Source of the DNA: Anoplolepis gracilipes
Lineage: Eukaryota; Arthropoda; Insecta; Hymenoptera; Formicidae
DNA length: 64,000 nt
Assembly (NCBI RefSeq): GCF_047496725.1
Contig: NC_132970.1
Location: forward strand, 18,712,501-18,776,500
Reading direction: 5' to 3'
Below the pieces are notes generated by a model, which did not search any database, was not told the DNA's origin, and saw nothing but the letters and a program-made list of their open reading frames with translations. This document shows, one piece after another, positions 37,493 to 50,250 of the stretch (positions are counted from its first letter, which is position 1; every line of letters begins with the position of its first letter). The translations under genes and the position numbers were made by a program.

Positions 37493-40400
37493 TGTGTGTG
37501 TGTATGTAAAAGCATAAACAATAATAAATTAATTTATACATAATATATGCATAATATATACTATATCTACACATATATATTCATTTGCATTGAACAATGA
37601 TTACCGATAGAACGAAATGTATACTGTTAGTTCCAGCGATAATTCACAACAATGGATGTTTTCATAATGATGCGTACATGTTTCATTGCATGTAGTTGTA
37701 GATAAAATTGTGCTATTTTGCTAACATCAATAAAATTATGCTATTGCGCAATGAAATTATGCTACTGCGCTTATTTCGTAATTATGTAAGCAAGTTAGTT
37801 TATTTATTGCTAATAATGAATCATTATTTATTAATCTTGGCTTGTTAAAGAATTTCTTGTTCAGCTAGCTTTATTTTTTATGCATATAAACATATTACTT
37901 TTTTCAAATTAATAATTAAAGTAAATTATTTATTGTTGTGTATAACTGTTGTATACATATATAATAAAAATTGTAATATGTAAATTTTATATATATATAC
38001 ACATAAATTTTAATGTAAATTATTTATTAATAATTCATGATTATCTCTATAAAATTACGAAGAAAAAACTTGCCATGAATAGCCATGAGGCAAATACGGA
38101 TGACGCGTGCGTATAGCGATATTTATAACTTATTTCTGAAAAATTCATTCTTCAAATAAAACTTTATTATGTATGGTTGAATTTGTCATTAAATATGCTA
38201 TAAGTTTTGTTACAAGACTAAAAATTTTCAAAAATTGATGAGAGGGAGAAGGATTGCGGAAAATATAACATTGTAAAAAATTTAATTGCATTGTTATAAA
38301 GTACATTAAAAGTCATAAAATTTTTATTCAAAAATTTTTTATATCCTTTTTTATATTTTTTAAATATATTTTTTGTTATATCTTTTATCATTTTGTGTGA
38401 CGGTATTTGCTCAAGAATATAACAATTGTTTTATTAAGAGGGTATTTCACCCTTTCAACGGCCGTTAGGGAATAAATAAAAATATATATCTCTTATTTTT
38501 ATCTAGACTATAACATATTCAAAGCTTATAAAACTTAGAGACAAACACTTCCATATCTTTTCTTGTTAGATTATCCTTTATCTCTGGTATCGTGCTATAT
38601 CGGTAATCAAAGGATACTTGTCCTCAATTCTTGAAAGTTCCGGGTATAAAAGAAGCATCACAGAGTTTACTAAGCTAAATCCGCAGAAATTGGTGCTTAT
38701 ACTTTCTGGCGCTCACGTATATTTCGACGAGTAATCGTTTCGAATTAATAGATTAGCAATACGTTGCAAGTTGTTATCGTTTATAATCTTTTAATTTATT
38801 ATCGTATCTAATCATTTAATGCGATTAAAATTGTTCGCAAAATTGGATTACGTATTAATATGTATTTGTACAATATAATACTGGCTCTTATTTTAATTGA
38901 ATTTTAATTTAAGACGTAATTATAAATTAACTATTTTATAATCTGGTAAGTTGGTAAGAAAAAGAAGATTTGGCAAAAAAGTATGTTTGGTTAAATTAAT
39001 TCTTCAAATTCGTTAGAAATTTTAAGAGGTTGTAGAGAAATATCCGAGACGTTTCAGAGACATACTATGCGACAGTACTTTCACGCAAAAAGTTATCTCA
39101 GAAATGTCAATAGGAAAAAAACTCGATTTTGCTGAAAGCAACAATACGTATTATTTGCGAATTTGCTACGATTGTAACTGTTGGACAAAGAGATTGAAAT
39201 TTCTTAAAAGAGAGAAAGATAGACGGGAGAAGAAAATCTAGAATCATGAAAATAAATGAGAAAAAGATGAGAAAAAATACAAATGAAAAGTTTGTAGAAA
39301 TCTCGCGAATGGAACACACTTTTGCGATATGTACATTGAAAGCTTTTGGCAGAGTTTGTCGAGAAAAAGATCGCAACGACCGCGATGTCTGTAGAATATT
39401 GTAACTCTTTCAATTCTCCTGTACATTTTTTAGCATCAATTAAACATCGATTATATTGTATGTCGTACTCCCAAGTGTAGCGATATTCGTAAAATGTGCA
39501 GGAAAAGTTGTTGGAAATATAATAGAAAAGTTTACTGTCGCTAGAATGTAATATATATTGTAGATCAAGCTTGATATATATAGATAAAATTAAAATATAA
39601 TATTTTATATTATAAATATTTAAGTTTAGAGTTCGAATATAAAAATATAATATTCTAATATACTCTATTTTATATATATATTAATATATATGTATATATT
39701 TATATAAAATATATAACGCGCAATATGCACAATTCCCATAAACTATCTAAGAAAATTTGACTTTGAAATGTTGTTCAAGAATTTATGGAATTTCAGAATT
39801 TCGTAGTTGGAAATTATAAGATCATTATTCTGTCCGATTGCATGTTGGCGAAGTTTCGAGTTTCGCAAATTGAAGTGAAAGAATTTTATGCCAAAAATAT
39901 TCTGTGCCAAAGTGCTATTTCAGTTTTCTCGCTCGCAATCTGCGACAAGTTCCATCTCTTGCCCATCGTAGTTTTACAATTTATCCGTAAGTTTTGCAGT
40001 TCGCGGGAACTTCGTTAGGATGGATTGCCAGGCCGCGAGTTAACGCGTGCGAGAAGTTCCGTATGTGACTGAGAGTCTAGCTTGTAAATTTCTTTTTGCC
40101 GAACGATATATCACACGCCAGGCAATGTTAGTGGATTTTAGTCCGCGAACGATCCAATAATTCTTACAACACCTGCGCGCGAATATGGATAGATGATCCG
40201 TCCTGGCCATTTTGGCTTTCGTGACTTTACGCTACAACTTTGGCGTACTCTCGTTTTAAATAATATTACACTTTTATGTTCTACAATTTTATTCAACTTA
40301 ATTTTTTTATATTGCGCTTTTCATTACAAAAGCATGAAATAAAGATAGATGCAATAATTCGAAATAATATTTGTGTATGTCTATTATTTTGAAAATAATA

Positions 40401-43400
40401 TCAAAAATATTTATAGAGAAAGAATACTTTTTTGTTCGGGGAAAAAAAGAAAGAGAAATTTAATTATATTAAAAGAAACAGAATATTAATTATATTAAAA
40501 CATTGAACATTAGCACCGATATTACAACATTAATTAATTAGCAATATTAGTGAGCTTAATTAATATTAAAATATAATAATGGCTTTTATTTTAATTAACA
40601 CATATTTTTTAGTTCTATTGTAAAAGGCAACTTTCTTTTTAACGTAATTATACGTATATGGTGATTAAATAATAAATAACTGCACCAAGGGGGATCAAAT
40701 AACATAGTAGTGTTTTGTGCCAAGTATCGTGTGTAGCGAAAAACAATCGCGTACAGTATGTATATACACATAATAGGCAAGAGTACTCGAGATTTTCAGT
40801 TTTGAATAACTGTTTAATTTGATTGAGTCTTTATTAGGCTTACTTGATAGTTTGAGTTTGAATTATATGTAAAAAAAGTCTTTATATTTTTGGTTCTATA
40901 TATACTATGAACGGAAATATGTATTGTGACGTAAAGTTTCAATGTCCGTACATTAAAAAATTTTTGTATTTTTCTTGTTCTATGCTTTAAAAAAGGATAT
41001 TGTTTTGTTTCTTAAAATTTACTTGTATTTTTGCAGCACCCTGCAGCTCGGTAAAAAAATTTCTCTCGAAAAATTTAAGTCAAATTCCACAAACTACAAT
41101 ATTTTGCTTACAAAATGCTTTTTTATAAACTTTCCTACAATTCTTTTTGGCCGAGATATATAATTTTGAAACTAAATCTGTGTTTTTCAGGCCTTGTTGT
41201 CGAGACTCGAAAAATTACGGTGAAAAATTATCGCAGACAAAAAATTAAAAAAACATTTTAAAGCTTGAAATTTCAGCTTTAAAGTGCTATCGATAGTTTT
41301 TAAAAATTTTTTAACTTTTTATATATACTATTTATAAAATAAGAAATACCGAAAATTTAAGGATGCCTGATACTTTTGACCATGGTTGTATTTACATATG
41401 CATATATATATTTATATCAGTTAACACAATTATATCAGTTAACCCTATAAGAAACCCTATAAGAAAATCCTTGTACGTTGAGGTTCAATAATATAAAATA
41501 TTTTTAATTATAAGCGATTCGGGTACATATCGTTGTAAATTTCTCTCTCTCTCTCTCTCTTTCTTCTACGTATGGATTCATTAGTTGGTGCAGTTTTTTT
41601 TATATTTCATTATTTTTGTAAAAAATTAGGGCAACTATTTTACACAGCAATTTTTCTATATAATAGTTTTTTTTAACTTTTTTAAATAATACTTTTGTGT
41701 ATAGAAGACACAGTAGTATCTTGCGTCAAGTACCGTATATAAATTATCTTCGAACGAAAATTAGTTTTCGTTTCGCGTATCGAGAGCGAGAGAAAAGCGT
41801 TCGCATAATTCATCCATAAATATTACCGGTCGTCTATATGCTGCGCCACGCAATTTGGTAGCAAATTTGTATGGCGCAGGTGCAAGTACACTTATGTTAA
41901 GTGCATTTTATGACGGTATACAGACATATAGGGCGTTAACATTTTCAAAACAAGCTAATTTTTCTGAATATTTTTTGTAAGCAAAATGTAAATGTAGAAC
42001 CTTTAATATTTCGTGTTTGCGTACTACAGTTAAAAATATTCAACAAAATATTTTTCTTCCAACTGATATCTCGTTTACCTGGAATATTTTTGTTGGGTAA
42101 AAAATTATTTTCTCTCGTGTTACACGTTCTACAAAGAAATATTTTTACGGTAAAAAATGTTGTTTCTAACGACATTTCCGTGCATGTGTACATCTCGCAG
42201 AATAATTTTTAAAAAATAATACATTTATTGTTATATTGCAGCGTACATACTAAACCACGCCAAAGGGGGTCAAAAGCTGTGGTGGGGGTTAAAAACGTGA
42301 TGTAAACTGCAGAATTAAAATTATATTGTTGCTATTTATTAACAGCATAAAGAGCAAGTTCCAGAACATTTTACATTTACTTGGCTCACTATCTTTCAAT
42401 GATCAGGAGCTACAATGCGTTTCCTCGTTTCCAATTTCTGTCCTGAAGCCTCGCGGGCTTCGCTTGTTTGTTGCGCTTTGTACTTCATGTTTCTCGCTCA
42501 GCGACTTCCCTCGTGTTCTCCATTTTTATTTGCCCGTTTTAATATTACATCTACTCTGTTATGTTTCACAGTTCTCGTATAACATAGGTGTGTAACTGGA
42601 GAATAACAGAAACTCTATGAACGAAATAGAAGTGTACAATAATGTATGCAGTATCTTAACGTTTTACTCTGTGTGGTAATGTTATGACAGTTTTAAATCT
42701 CCTTTTCATTTGTTCTAGAAGTAACTCGAGATATTAATGGCATTTTGATTATTACCACAAGGCTTATATATATTACAGCATTTTAACGTGATATCCTTGC
42801 CGGGCTTAAAATGTTAATTCTGCCAGACTTAAATGATTAAAATTAGAGACTAGATTAACATTTACTTGTCCTATATTAAAACACTTGATATATGTGACGC
42901 ACTTGTATTTATATATTTCTGTAGCTCTAGAATAAATACTATAATTATTAATCTTAAATTATGTTATTGTTTAGACTTACAGATCTTATGAAAAGAGTTT
43001 ATTAAAAAACGTGGAAAAAAATTGTTTTAAAAAATATTAATACGCAATAAATATATACGCATATGTTATCGTAATTTAATAAAAAATGTCGAGACGCTGA
43101 TAATGTTTGAATTATATGCGATTAAAGACTCTTAGATTGCAAATGGAATGCTTTGAACATCCAGAATATTATTATATAATTGAATATAAACGGAATAATC
43201 TTTAGCGATTAAAGACTTAATTTTTTTTATACTTTATTGTTGCTTTAACGTTGCAATTGCCCGGATGAGCACAAATATCAGTAGTGAATTTTGTTATATG
43301 AATCTTGCAAGAGCTACCGTGGGAATAGCGAGTAATAATTTCGTAATTACTGGGGCCTGTTGCTCCCTAGAGAGGATCTCGTCATGGCAAGTATGATTTT

Positions 43401-43972
43401 GCATTCGCGCCGCGGATTCTCGAAGGTATCGTTGTTGCCAGTGCAAGGCAGGATGGGGAAAAGAAGAAACGACGAGAATTCCCTTTGCGTCTCTCCCGTG
43501 GTTGTCTTCTCATCTCCGGAAATACCAGTGTTTTCCGCTCCGTCTGTCATTGTACCTTTGCTTTTGTTACTCATATTTGTTACTCTTTGTGTCCATCAGA
43601 ATCTACTTTCACACATACACGCAAACGCACACCCACGTGCACTCCTACAAGCACATATACATTTCAACGATTTCTTTTTTATAATTAATAACTATATACG
43701 TATAAAATTGTCAGTATAACTATTTAATTTCTTTTTTCTCATAAATATTTTATACTAAAATATTTTGTAATAAAATAAAAACATGAATTCGGAGATATAT
43801 ATACAATACACATATTATGTATATTTCAGTCGATTGACAGAGAATAGGATAGAATAGAATAGAATAGAATAAGCTCTTTGAGAACCGACAATTGAGAACC
43901 GAGGCTGAATGCATTTATTAAAAATGTAAAATGTTTTAAACATTTACTTATAATGAGTATATATTCTATATG

Positions 43973-44013
<41 letters not shown>

Positions 44014-44057
44014 ATATTGTATATTGATTAATATATTTTATAGTGGAGACCTACTTA
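34648..44057. other. gene-poor region
   Basis: No supportable gene. GC-richer islands lie at about 35040-35340, 36780-37210, 40020-40250 and 43320-43620. A (TA)n run of 40 bp at 37450-37489 is followed by GT repeats; a (CT)n run lies at about 41541-41561; an (ATAGA)n run at 43846-43871; a (TA)n run at 43976-44010. A 20-base unit (atgaaattatgctattgcgc type) is doubled at about 37730-37770. A TATAAAA at about 38646 has no matching initiator. Confidence 0.5.
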
Positions 44058-44909
44058 TACAGTTCAGAATGTTACATAGATGTTTCTCTGATACATTGTA
44101 ATATTATAATATATGGAAGTTGTGAAATGTCTCTGCAATGCTATTGCAAAATTGCGACAATATTAAAATGTTCTCAGCAATATTGCAATGTAACATTATA
44201 ATAATCTTTCATTGTAACAAGTAATGCAATACATTACTGCAAACGTATTTATAAGTAATAATACAATTATAGATATTTTTTATTTTAACATTTATACAAT
44301 TTTCTAAATTGTATTACGCCTGTAATGACAAATACTACTTTGTATATACATTGTATGACAAAAACGGTTGGTAATGTAATTAAATAAATAATAAAATAAT
44401 TAAATTTAAATAATTTGTAAAATTTAAAATTCTATTTATATAGAATTTATATAGAAATTGGAGTTTACTATACATTTTATTTATCTTAGGCAAACAATAA
44501 ACAAATGATTTTCACCTTTTCGGACATTTATTTGTCCCATTTGTAAACAATCAGTTCAATATCTGAATGTGTGTTGAGATTGTATCTTTTCAATTAAGTT
44601 GATAGAAGAATTGTATTATATTTTAATGTTACTAGTTGTGTTTTTTGCAAGCTTTTATATTATTTATATTATCTCTTATAGTATCATGGAAAAACTTGAA
44701 TACGAAATAGCTAGAATACAATGCATTGCATAACAAACGGACTAGCGATTATTGAATATTGAATATTGAATATTGTTTTTATAATGTTTCTAGAACATGT
44801 CTGATAAAATATTACAGTTTCATGTTTCTACAATGTCTCTACAATATTACGCTGCAATTTGCAAAATTTGTAACATTGCTGCAACATAACTGAAACGTTT
44901 TGTGCTGTA
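44058..44909. mobile_element. nonautonomous element with TACAG inverted ends
   Basis: The left end tacagttcagaatgttacat and the right end, read on the other strand as tacagcacaaaacgtttcag, match at 19 of 27 positions when extended. The interior is rich in degenerate aatgttgcaa/ttgcaacatt-like motifs near both ends and has no open frame. A heptamer (attgaat) is repeated in tandem at 44752-44776. The size of about 850 bp and the structure suggest a DNA transposon derivative whose class is undetermined. Confidence 0.5.
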
Positions 44910-45889
44910 TGGATTATTTTTATGTATATTTTTTTATTCAGTATATATATCCGATATCACAATGCTTTATTCAAGCGGTAAATTTGATAAAAATTGCCAC
45001 AGCTTTACCGGAGACACTTTGTAATTTGATAGCGAAATAGACCCTACGTTTACCATGAGCAAACCTCCGATTTAACGCGAATAAATTTTCGTTGCTGTCT
45101 CTTCCGTAGTGTCTTGTTTAACGTTACCTGATTGTTTCTGGTTTCTGTGCGCGATTTTAAAATGCTTGAATACGTTCATTAAATCGCTAGCATATCCATT
45201 TATATAGTGAAATGTACGTTAATTTTCAAATTATTTGCAGTTGACGATGCAAATAAAATATGAATTTATTTTTCTCTTGTAATTGATATTTTTTATATTT
45301 TGAGATTTTAACAAAATAAAATAAAATTAATATCAAATTTAATGTATATTTTATTTAAAAGATACCAAATATCATTTCATATTTTAAATCCTTTAAAGAA
45401 ATTTACTACAAATCAATTAATGTGTAATTTATGTTTGACACTCATTCGCTAGAGAGATCGAGGGAATGACTCGAGAGCTTACGAGATCGAATGATTTATT
45501 ATCGTAATTAATTCGGCACCAGTCTACCACTAGCTTCCGCATGAAGATATAGAACGCGAGAGATACAGAACAGAAGAAAAAGGGTCATGTCCAGGAATTA
45601 TTAACGATGCCATGGATGAGCACAATTCTCGGATTTACGCTCGCGCTTCCGCCCCTCGTACACGCGAAATGTAAAAATTACATTAGTCTTCAAGCGTTGT
45701 GAAAAATTTGCTCTCTTCCATTTTGCTTTCTGCATAAATGCGGATGCGTTACGTAAATTTATCCGGAAATTTGTGTTTAGCAGTTTTCCGCCAAACTACA
45801 ATGCAGAATGCAGAAATTATATTTTGCAACTGCAAAAAGTGAGGCAGTTGTAATTTGAAATCTTTTAAATTGTTCGTATATATACCTGG

Positions 45890-46019
45890 TATACTGAGAA
45901 AAAAAAATTATAGTTGCTTGATCCTACAATTATTTAATTGCATTAAAAAAGTTTTTTTTAGTGCAACTAAATAATTGTTGGCAAATTTAGTTTGTACAAT
46001 CAATTTTTTTTTCAATATA
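45890..46019. mobile_element. 130-bp hairpin MITE
   Basis: Both ends read tat(a)ctgaraaaaaaa or its equivalent inward, and the inner arms acaattatttaattgcatta and acaattatttagttgcacta (other strand) are near-identical, so the whole element folds into a single hairpin with a short loop at about 45948-45957. TA lies at both borders. No coding capacity. Confidence 0.65.
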
Positions 46020-47599
46020 CACGCTTGCAGGACGACAGAAAACATAAAATATAATATTAAACATTTATTTTAAATTCATGATGTGTAGCATGTCTCTTGC
46101 GATTATTATTATAGGTTTAACAATTTTCCGGATAATACTCTGCACGCTGTATAGTAAATTTTGAACACAGTACCAAAAATTACCGTGCTTCTAAATGTGA
46201 GATTTCGTCGATGAAAGACTGGCTAAAAATAACCAAAGTTCATCCTGTGCATCGAAGTTTCTTTCATGCAAGGTTCCTATCGTAAATGTCTTAGATTGCA
46301 CAAAACGGATGATCGATCCGGGCTTATACGGTTGTACGTGGCCGATTAAAAGAATCGGGACTTTAAAAAGTTTGACGGTGGTGAAGCGTCCCGCAAATGC
46401 AAAATTATCGAATACACGCGTTAAAATAATGAAAAAAATATAAGTATTTTTTGTCATATAACTTTGAATTATTATTTCCTGAATAAATCCTAACATGATG
46501 AATTTATCCTAACATGAAAGATGTCTTTGTTAAGTTTGATTTCTGTATTTAATTCATTTTTTAAAATATATTATAAATTTTTTAATAAAAATAAAAAAAT
46601 CATTAATAAAGATAAACGAATAGAATTTGCAATATATGTGAATGTTCTTTGCATATATATTTGTCTATACATAAACTTTTTTTTATATTAATTTTTAAAA
46701 ATTGATATTCTCCAAAATGCATTTTTACAATTTAATTTTATAATTTTTATTTATTATCTCTCTTGGAATTCTCTGTATAAATATTAAAAAAATTTTTTTT
46801 TAATAAAAATTATAACCTTTTTAGAAAAGAATTTTATGAATCTACAATCTACGTTTTTTTTTAATTACACAATATCTCTTTATTAAAAATTATACTATTA
46901 GTGTTGGAAGAATTGTACAATCACTGTACAAATTAAGCACAATAGAGCGACTAGCATAGTGTATTTTATTTTCGCAATGCCTAACGAGAGGCTTTTGTTC
47001 CATCAACTACAATTCAGTTGCCGCTAGTCAATCATACTCTACTCTACACCCATCGTCGATTATACTGACAAGCAATAATAATCGGCTCTTCTGTTCCTGC
47101 TGCGCATGGATCCTCAAATTAATCTCGAGGAGAATCTAATTAGTTGGCGAACAATGGCACTGTGATGCGAGACAGAAATGTGGGGATGTGGAAACCGCGT
47201 CGATCAGTCATTTACAGACCGTCAGGTACTAACATCGATTACTCTTGCCGAGTGCACTTAATCTACGATATATATTGTTAAGCATTAATCGCGGCGCGGA
47301 ACGTTACATCGCGCAGTGATAATCGATAATCGGAACCGTCTGCCAACGCGCATGATGAATCTCGTCGGAAGATTCGATTATCTGCTACACTTTTTGGTAG
47401 CGCGACCAATCATTCATGGGCCGATGAATCATCTTCGTACTCTTATGAAATATTCTGCACGGCAATACATTATTTTGCGAGTGTACCGTAAAAAGAAATG
47501 TATTTTCAAGGTTCCTAAGGAAAAAATAGTATAATATAGTTAGAGTGTAAATATACATAATTAGTTATAAAAAGATTTGATAATATAATAATTTTATAC
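46020..47599. other. no recognisable gene
   Basis: A minus-strand frame of 101 codons (46191-46496) has no recognisable motif. A GC-richer island at about 46920-47460 stands out from the AT-rich background and may be regulatory. Nothing further is supported. Confidence 0.45.
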
Positions 47600-47765
47600 A
47601 GTCATACATAATAATAACTGAAATTTGGCGCGATATAATTTCATCTTACATAATTATATTTGACTAAATCCGTTTTGATATACATATAATCAGATCTAAT
47701 CGAATATTATCATTAAGATAAGATCATATCGCGCCAAATTTCGGATTTAATTATTCATATATGAT
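47600..47765. mobile_element. palindromic MITE with GGCGCGATAT ends
   Basis: Positions 47620-47636 (gaaatttggcgcgatat) and 47726-47742 are perfect 17-base inverted repeats. Weaker pairing extends outward to about 47600 and 47765, and inward across the whole element (about 65-70% by eye), so it forms one long hairpin. The GC-rich core repeat is striking in this AT-rich setting. No coding sequence; superfamily unknown. Confidence 0.7.
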
Positions 47766-50196
47766 CTAATATAAAAATCTTTTTTTTCTCAGACTGCGTA
47801 ACTTAATTTAATATGCTTCAAAATTTTCATGTAAGTTTAAAAAAAATTGAAAAATTTTTTAGATTAAAATTGTGATATTTTTAAATTTTACTATTAAAAA
47901 ATTCTTTAGTTGACTTTCAGTAATTCAGTTTAAAAAATATTGGTACACAGTTTATAGATTTTTTGTGTAGAGAAAAAGTAGTTGCAGAATGTCTATTCGT
48001 ACATTTCGATTTTATTAAATATTTTGGTGCTAGAAAAATAAAGATTTTAGGGATGCTTTTTTTAAAACGATTAAATTTTCATAGAATCGTTTTGGGAAAA
48101 TACACTATATCTCGTAGAATTTCTGTTGTTCAGTAATGCATCGCATATATATTAACTGCGTTATACCGCGTTATACCGCGGACATCCCATGTCATTTGAC
48201 AATTTCCAGTATCCGATTTTCAGTAGCGCAGCCGAGTATATGGTCGGACACGCGTTCGCGCCCGACCGCCATCCGTACCGATAGCTCGCAGTACTCGACA
48301 AGCGTATCGATGGTTTCACACATCTGGGTCCCTTGCAGTCATTTCATTCAATATCGCAAAGGTTCCGTGCTCGACGAGCAAACGTAGTATTTTATTATAC
48401 TGATCAAACATGGTAGCTTCGGTCGATCGTGGATGATCGTTCGTCGCTCTGCTGGACGAAGCAAAACGGCACAATTTTCAGCATACCTTCTCTATTTCTT
48501 TCTATTTTGTCTTTTACACTTGCCTATTCGAACAAGAGAAGGGTATTAGGTTTAATTGAATATTTAATGACTTCTATTGTAATGAATTTGTTAAAAAAAA
48601 GCATAACAAGAGCGCAATTTACGTGTGCGTTAATTAATATGCAAAAATATATTTAATTATAAATTTCTATTGTATTTTTTTCAATTTTAATAAAGAAATT
48701 AATATTAGAGATTTAGTAAAAAATATAAGAAATCTTGTATCTGTACATAATATAAATTTTAAATGCATAATCATTTTATATTCTTGTTATGGAGATTTAC
48801 AGAAACGTCGATGATTTATTTAAATATATTTTTATGTAAAATATTACGATGTGTAAAAGTAGAATGAGAAAGAGAGAAAGAAAGAAATTGAAATTTGCAT
48901 GCATGTAATATTTTTAATGGATATATGTACAATTACATTTTCCAAGCAGGTCGCGCAAATTTTATGAAAATCTCCAACGCGCACGGAATGTTACAGATTA
49001 TCTTGTTTATTCTACCGTGCAATATAAAACTAGAATTTACACGACTTTTAATTACGTATCTGCCGCGTTTTGAGTCAGTATTCTCGTTAATTTAGTACAT
49101 TTTAATTATTTGCTGTATTTTAAATTAAATTAATGCGATTAGATATAAAATTAAGTATTAATCAAATTTAATCAGACATAGTTTTTCGCTCAAGAAATTG
49201 ATGCAAACATGAATAATATATACATAAAGAGATTGATATGATTTATATAAAATAATACAAAGCTCGCAATTATATTAATTAATTGATAATCGCTTTCGAA
49301 GAAGAAAGACTTTAAAGCGAAACAATGTAGATTTCAGGAAACGATTTTATGTGTCATTTTTTAATATGAGAGAAAAGGCCAATATTAATTTTTAAATTAA
49401 AAAATTAATTTTTTAAATTTATGCAGTAGTATAAACAGTTAAAATACTCTTTTTATACACATCATATTCAGACATTATTTCTATACAATATTTCTCAACA
49501 TATTCTCGTAAGAAAGCAAAAATCTGATTTCTTAAAATAAATTAAATATTTTTAGTTTTTTAAAACAAACTAAATATTTTTAGTTATTTATTTTACAATG
49601 CATTATAACGTATAATATAAAAATTGTATTGATACTTTTTTTCGCAAATGTAAATTATTATCCGGATGCAGATGGTAATTATTAGCAAATGTCTCAAAGC
49701 TTTCACGCTGTTACTGTGTTTGAAACTACAAGGCATCGTGAAACCTGGCAAAGTATTTGAAACAGAAATAGTTGGGAAATAGTAGGAAATGACTGGCCGT
49801 AATGCAGGTTGCAACAGAATAGTGTTGTGTGAACTGTACACGCCATGTATTTTTCTAAAAGTGCTTCAGAAACAACCATTATTTCTCCCGTCTTATCGCC
49901 GACGGCAATTATCAGTGTCTAAATTGCCTTTATTAGTGGCAAGGGATTTTCGTTAGCAATCACAAAAAAGCCGTTAATATTGAATAATGACTGACATTTT
50001 CTGTGTTCAAATAATTCTATGGGCGTGTCATTGAATTTGACATAAAAATCTCTTTTTTAAAATATTCTACAATTCACAATAGGTTTTTCTGTTTTTCATT
50101 TTACACGTATTTAAATTATATTTTAATTATTAAATAAATTATATATTAATATATATATATATATATAAGAGAGACAAAATATGCAATACTGGCACA

Positions 50197-50250
<54 letters not shown>

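Noticed and set aside
38640..38690. TATAAAA motif suggesting a core promoter
   Set aside because: No initiator at the expected distance and no coding region downstream.
41370..41395. gatacttttgaccatggttg, resembling a Tc1-like transposon end
   Set aside because: No matching inverted partner was found nearby, so an element cannot be delimited.
46191..46496. 101-codon minus-strand frame in a moderately GC-richer stretch
   Set aside because: The translation looks somewhat protein-like but fits no family I recognise and has no supporting neighbours.
48140..48390. GC-rich stretch whose minus strand reads like a decayed protein in two frames
   Set aside because: The two frames need a shift to join and resemble no family with confidence; it could equally be noncoding.
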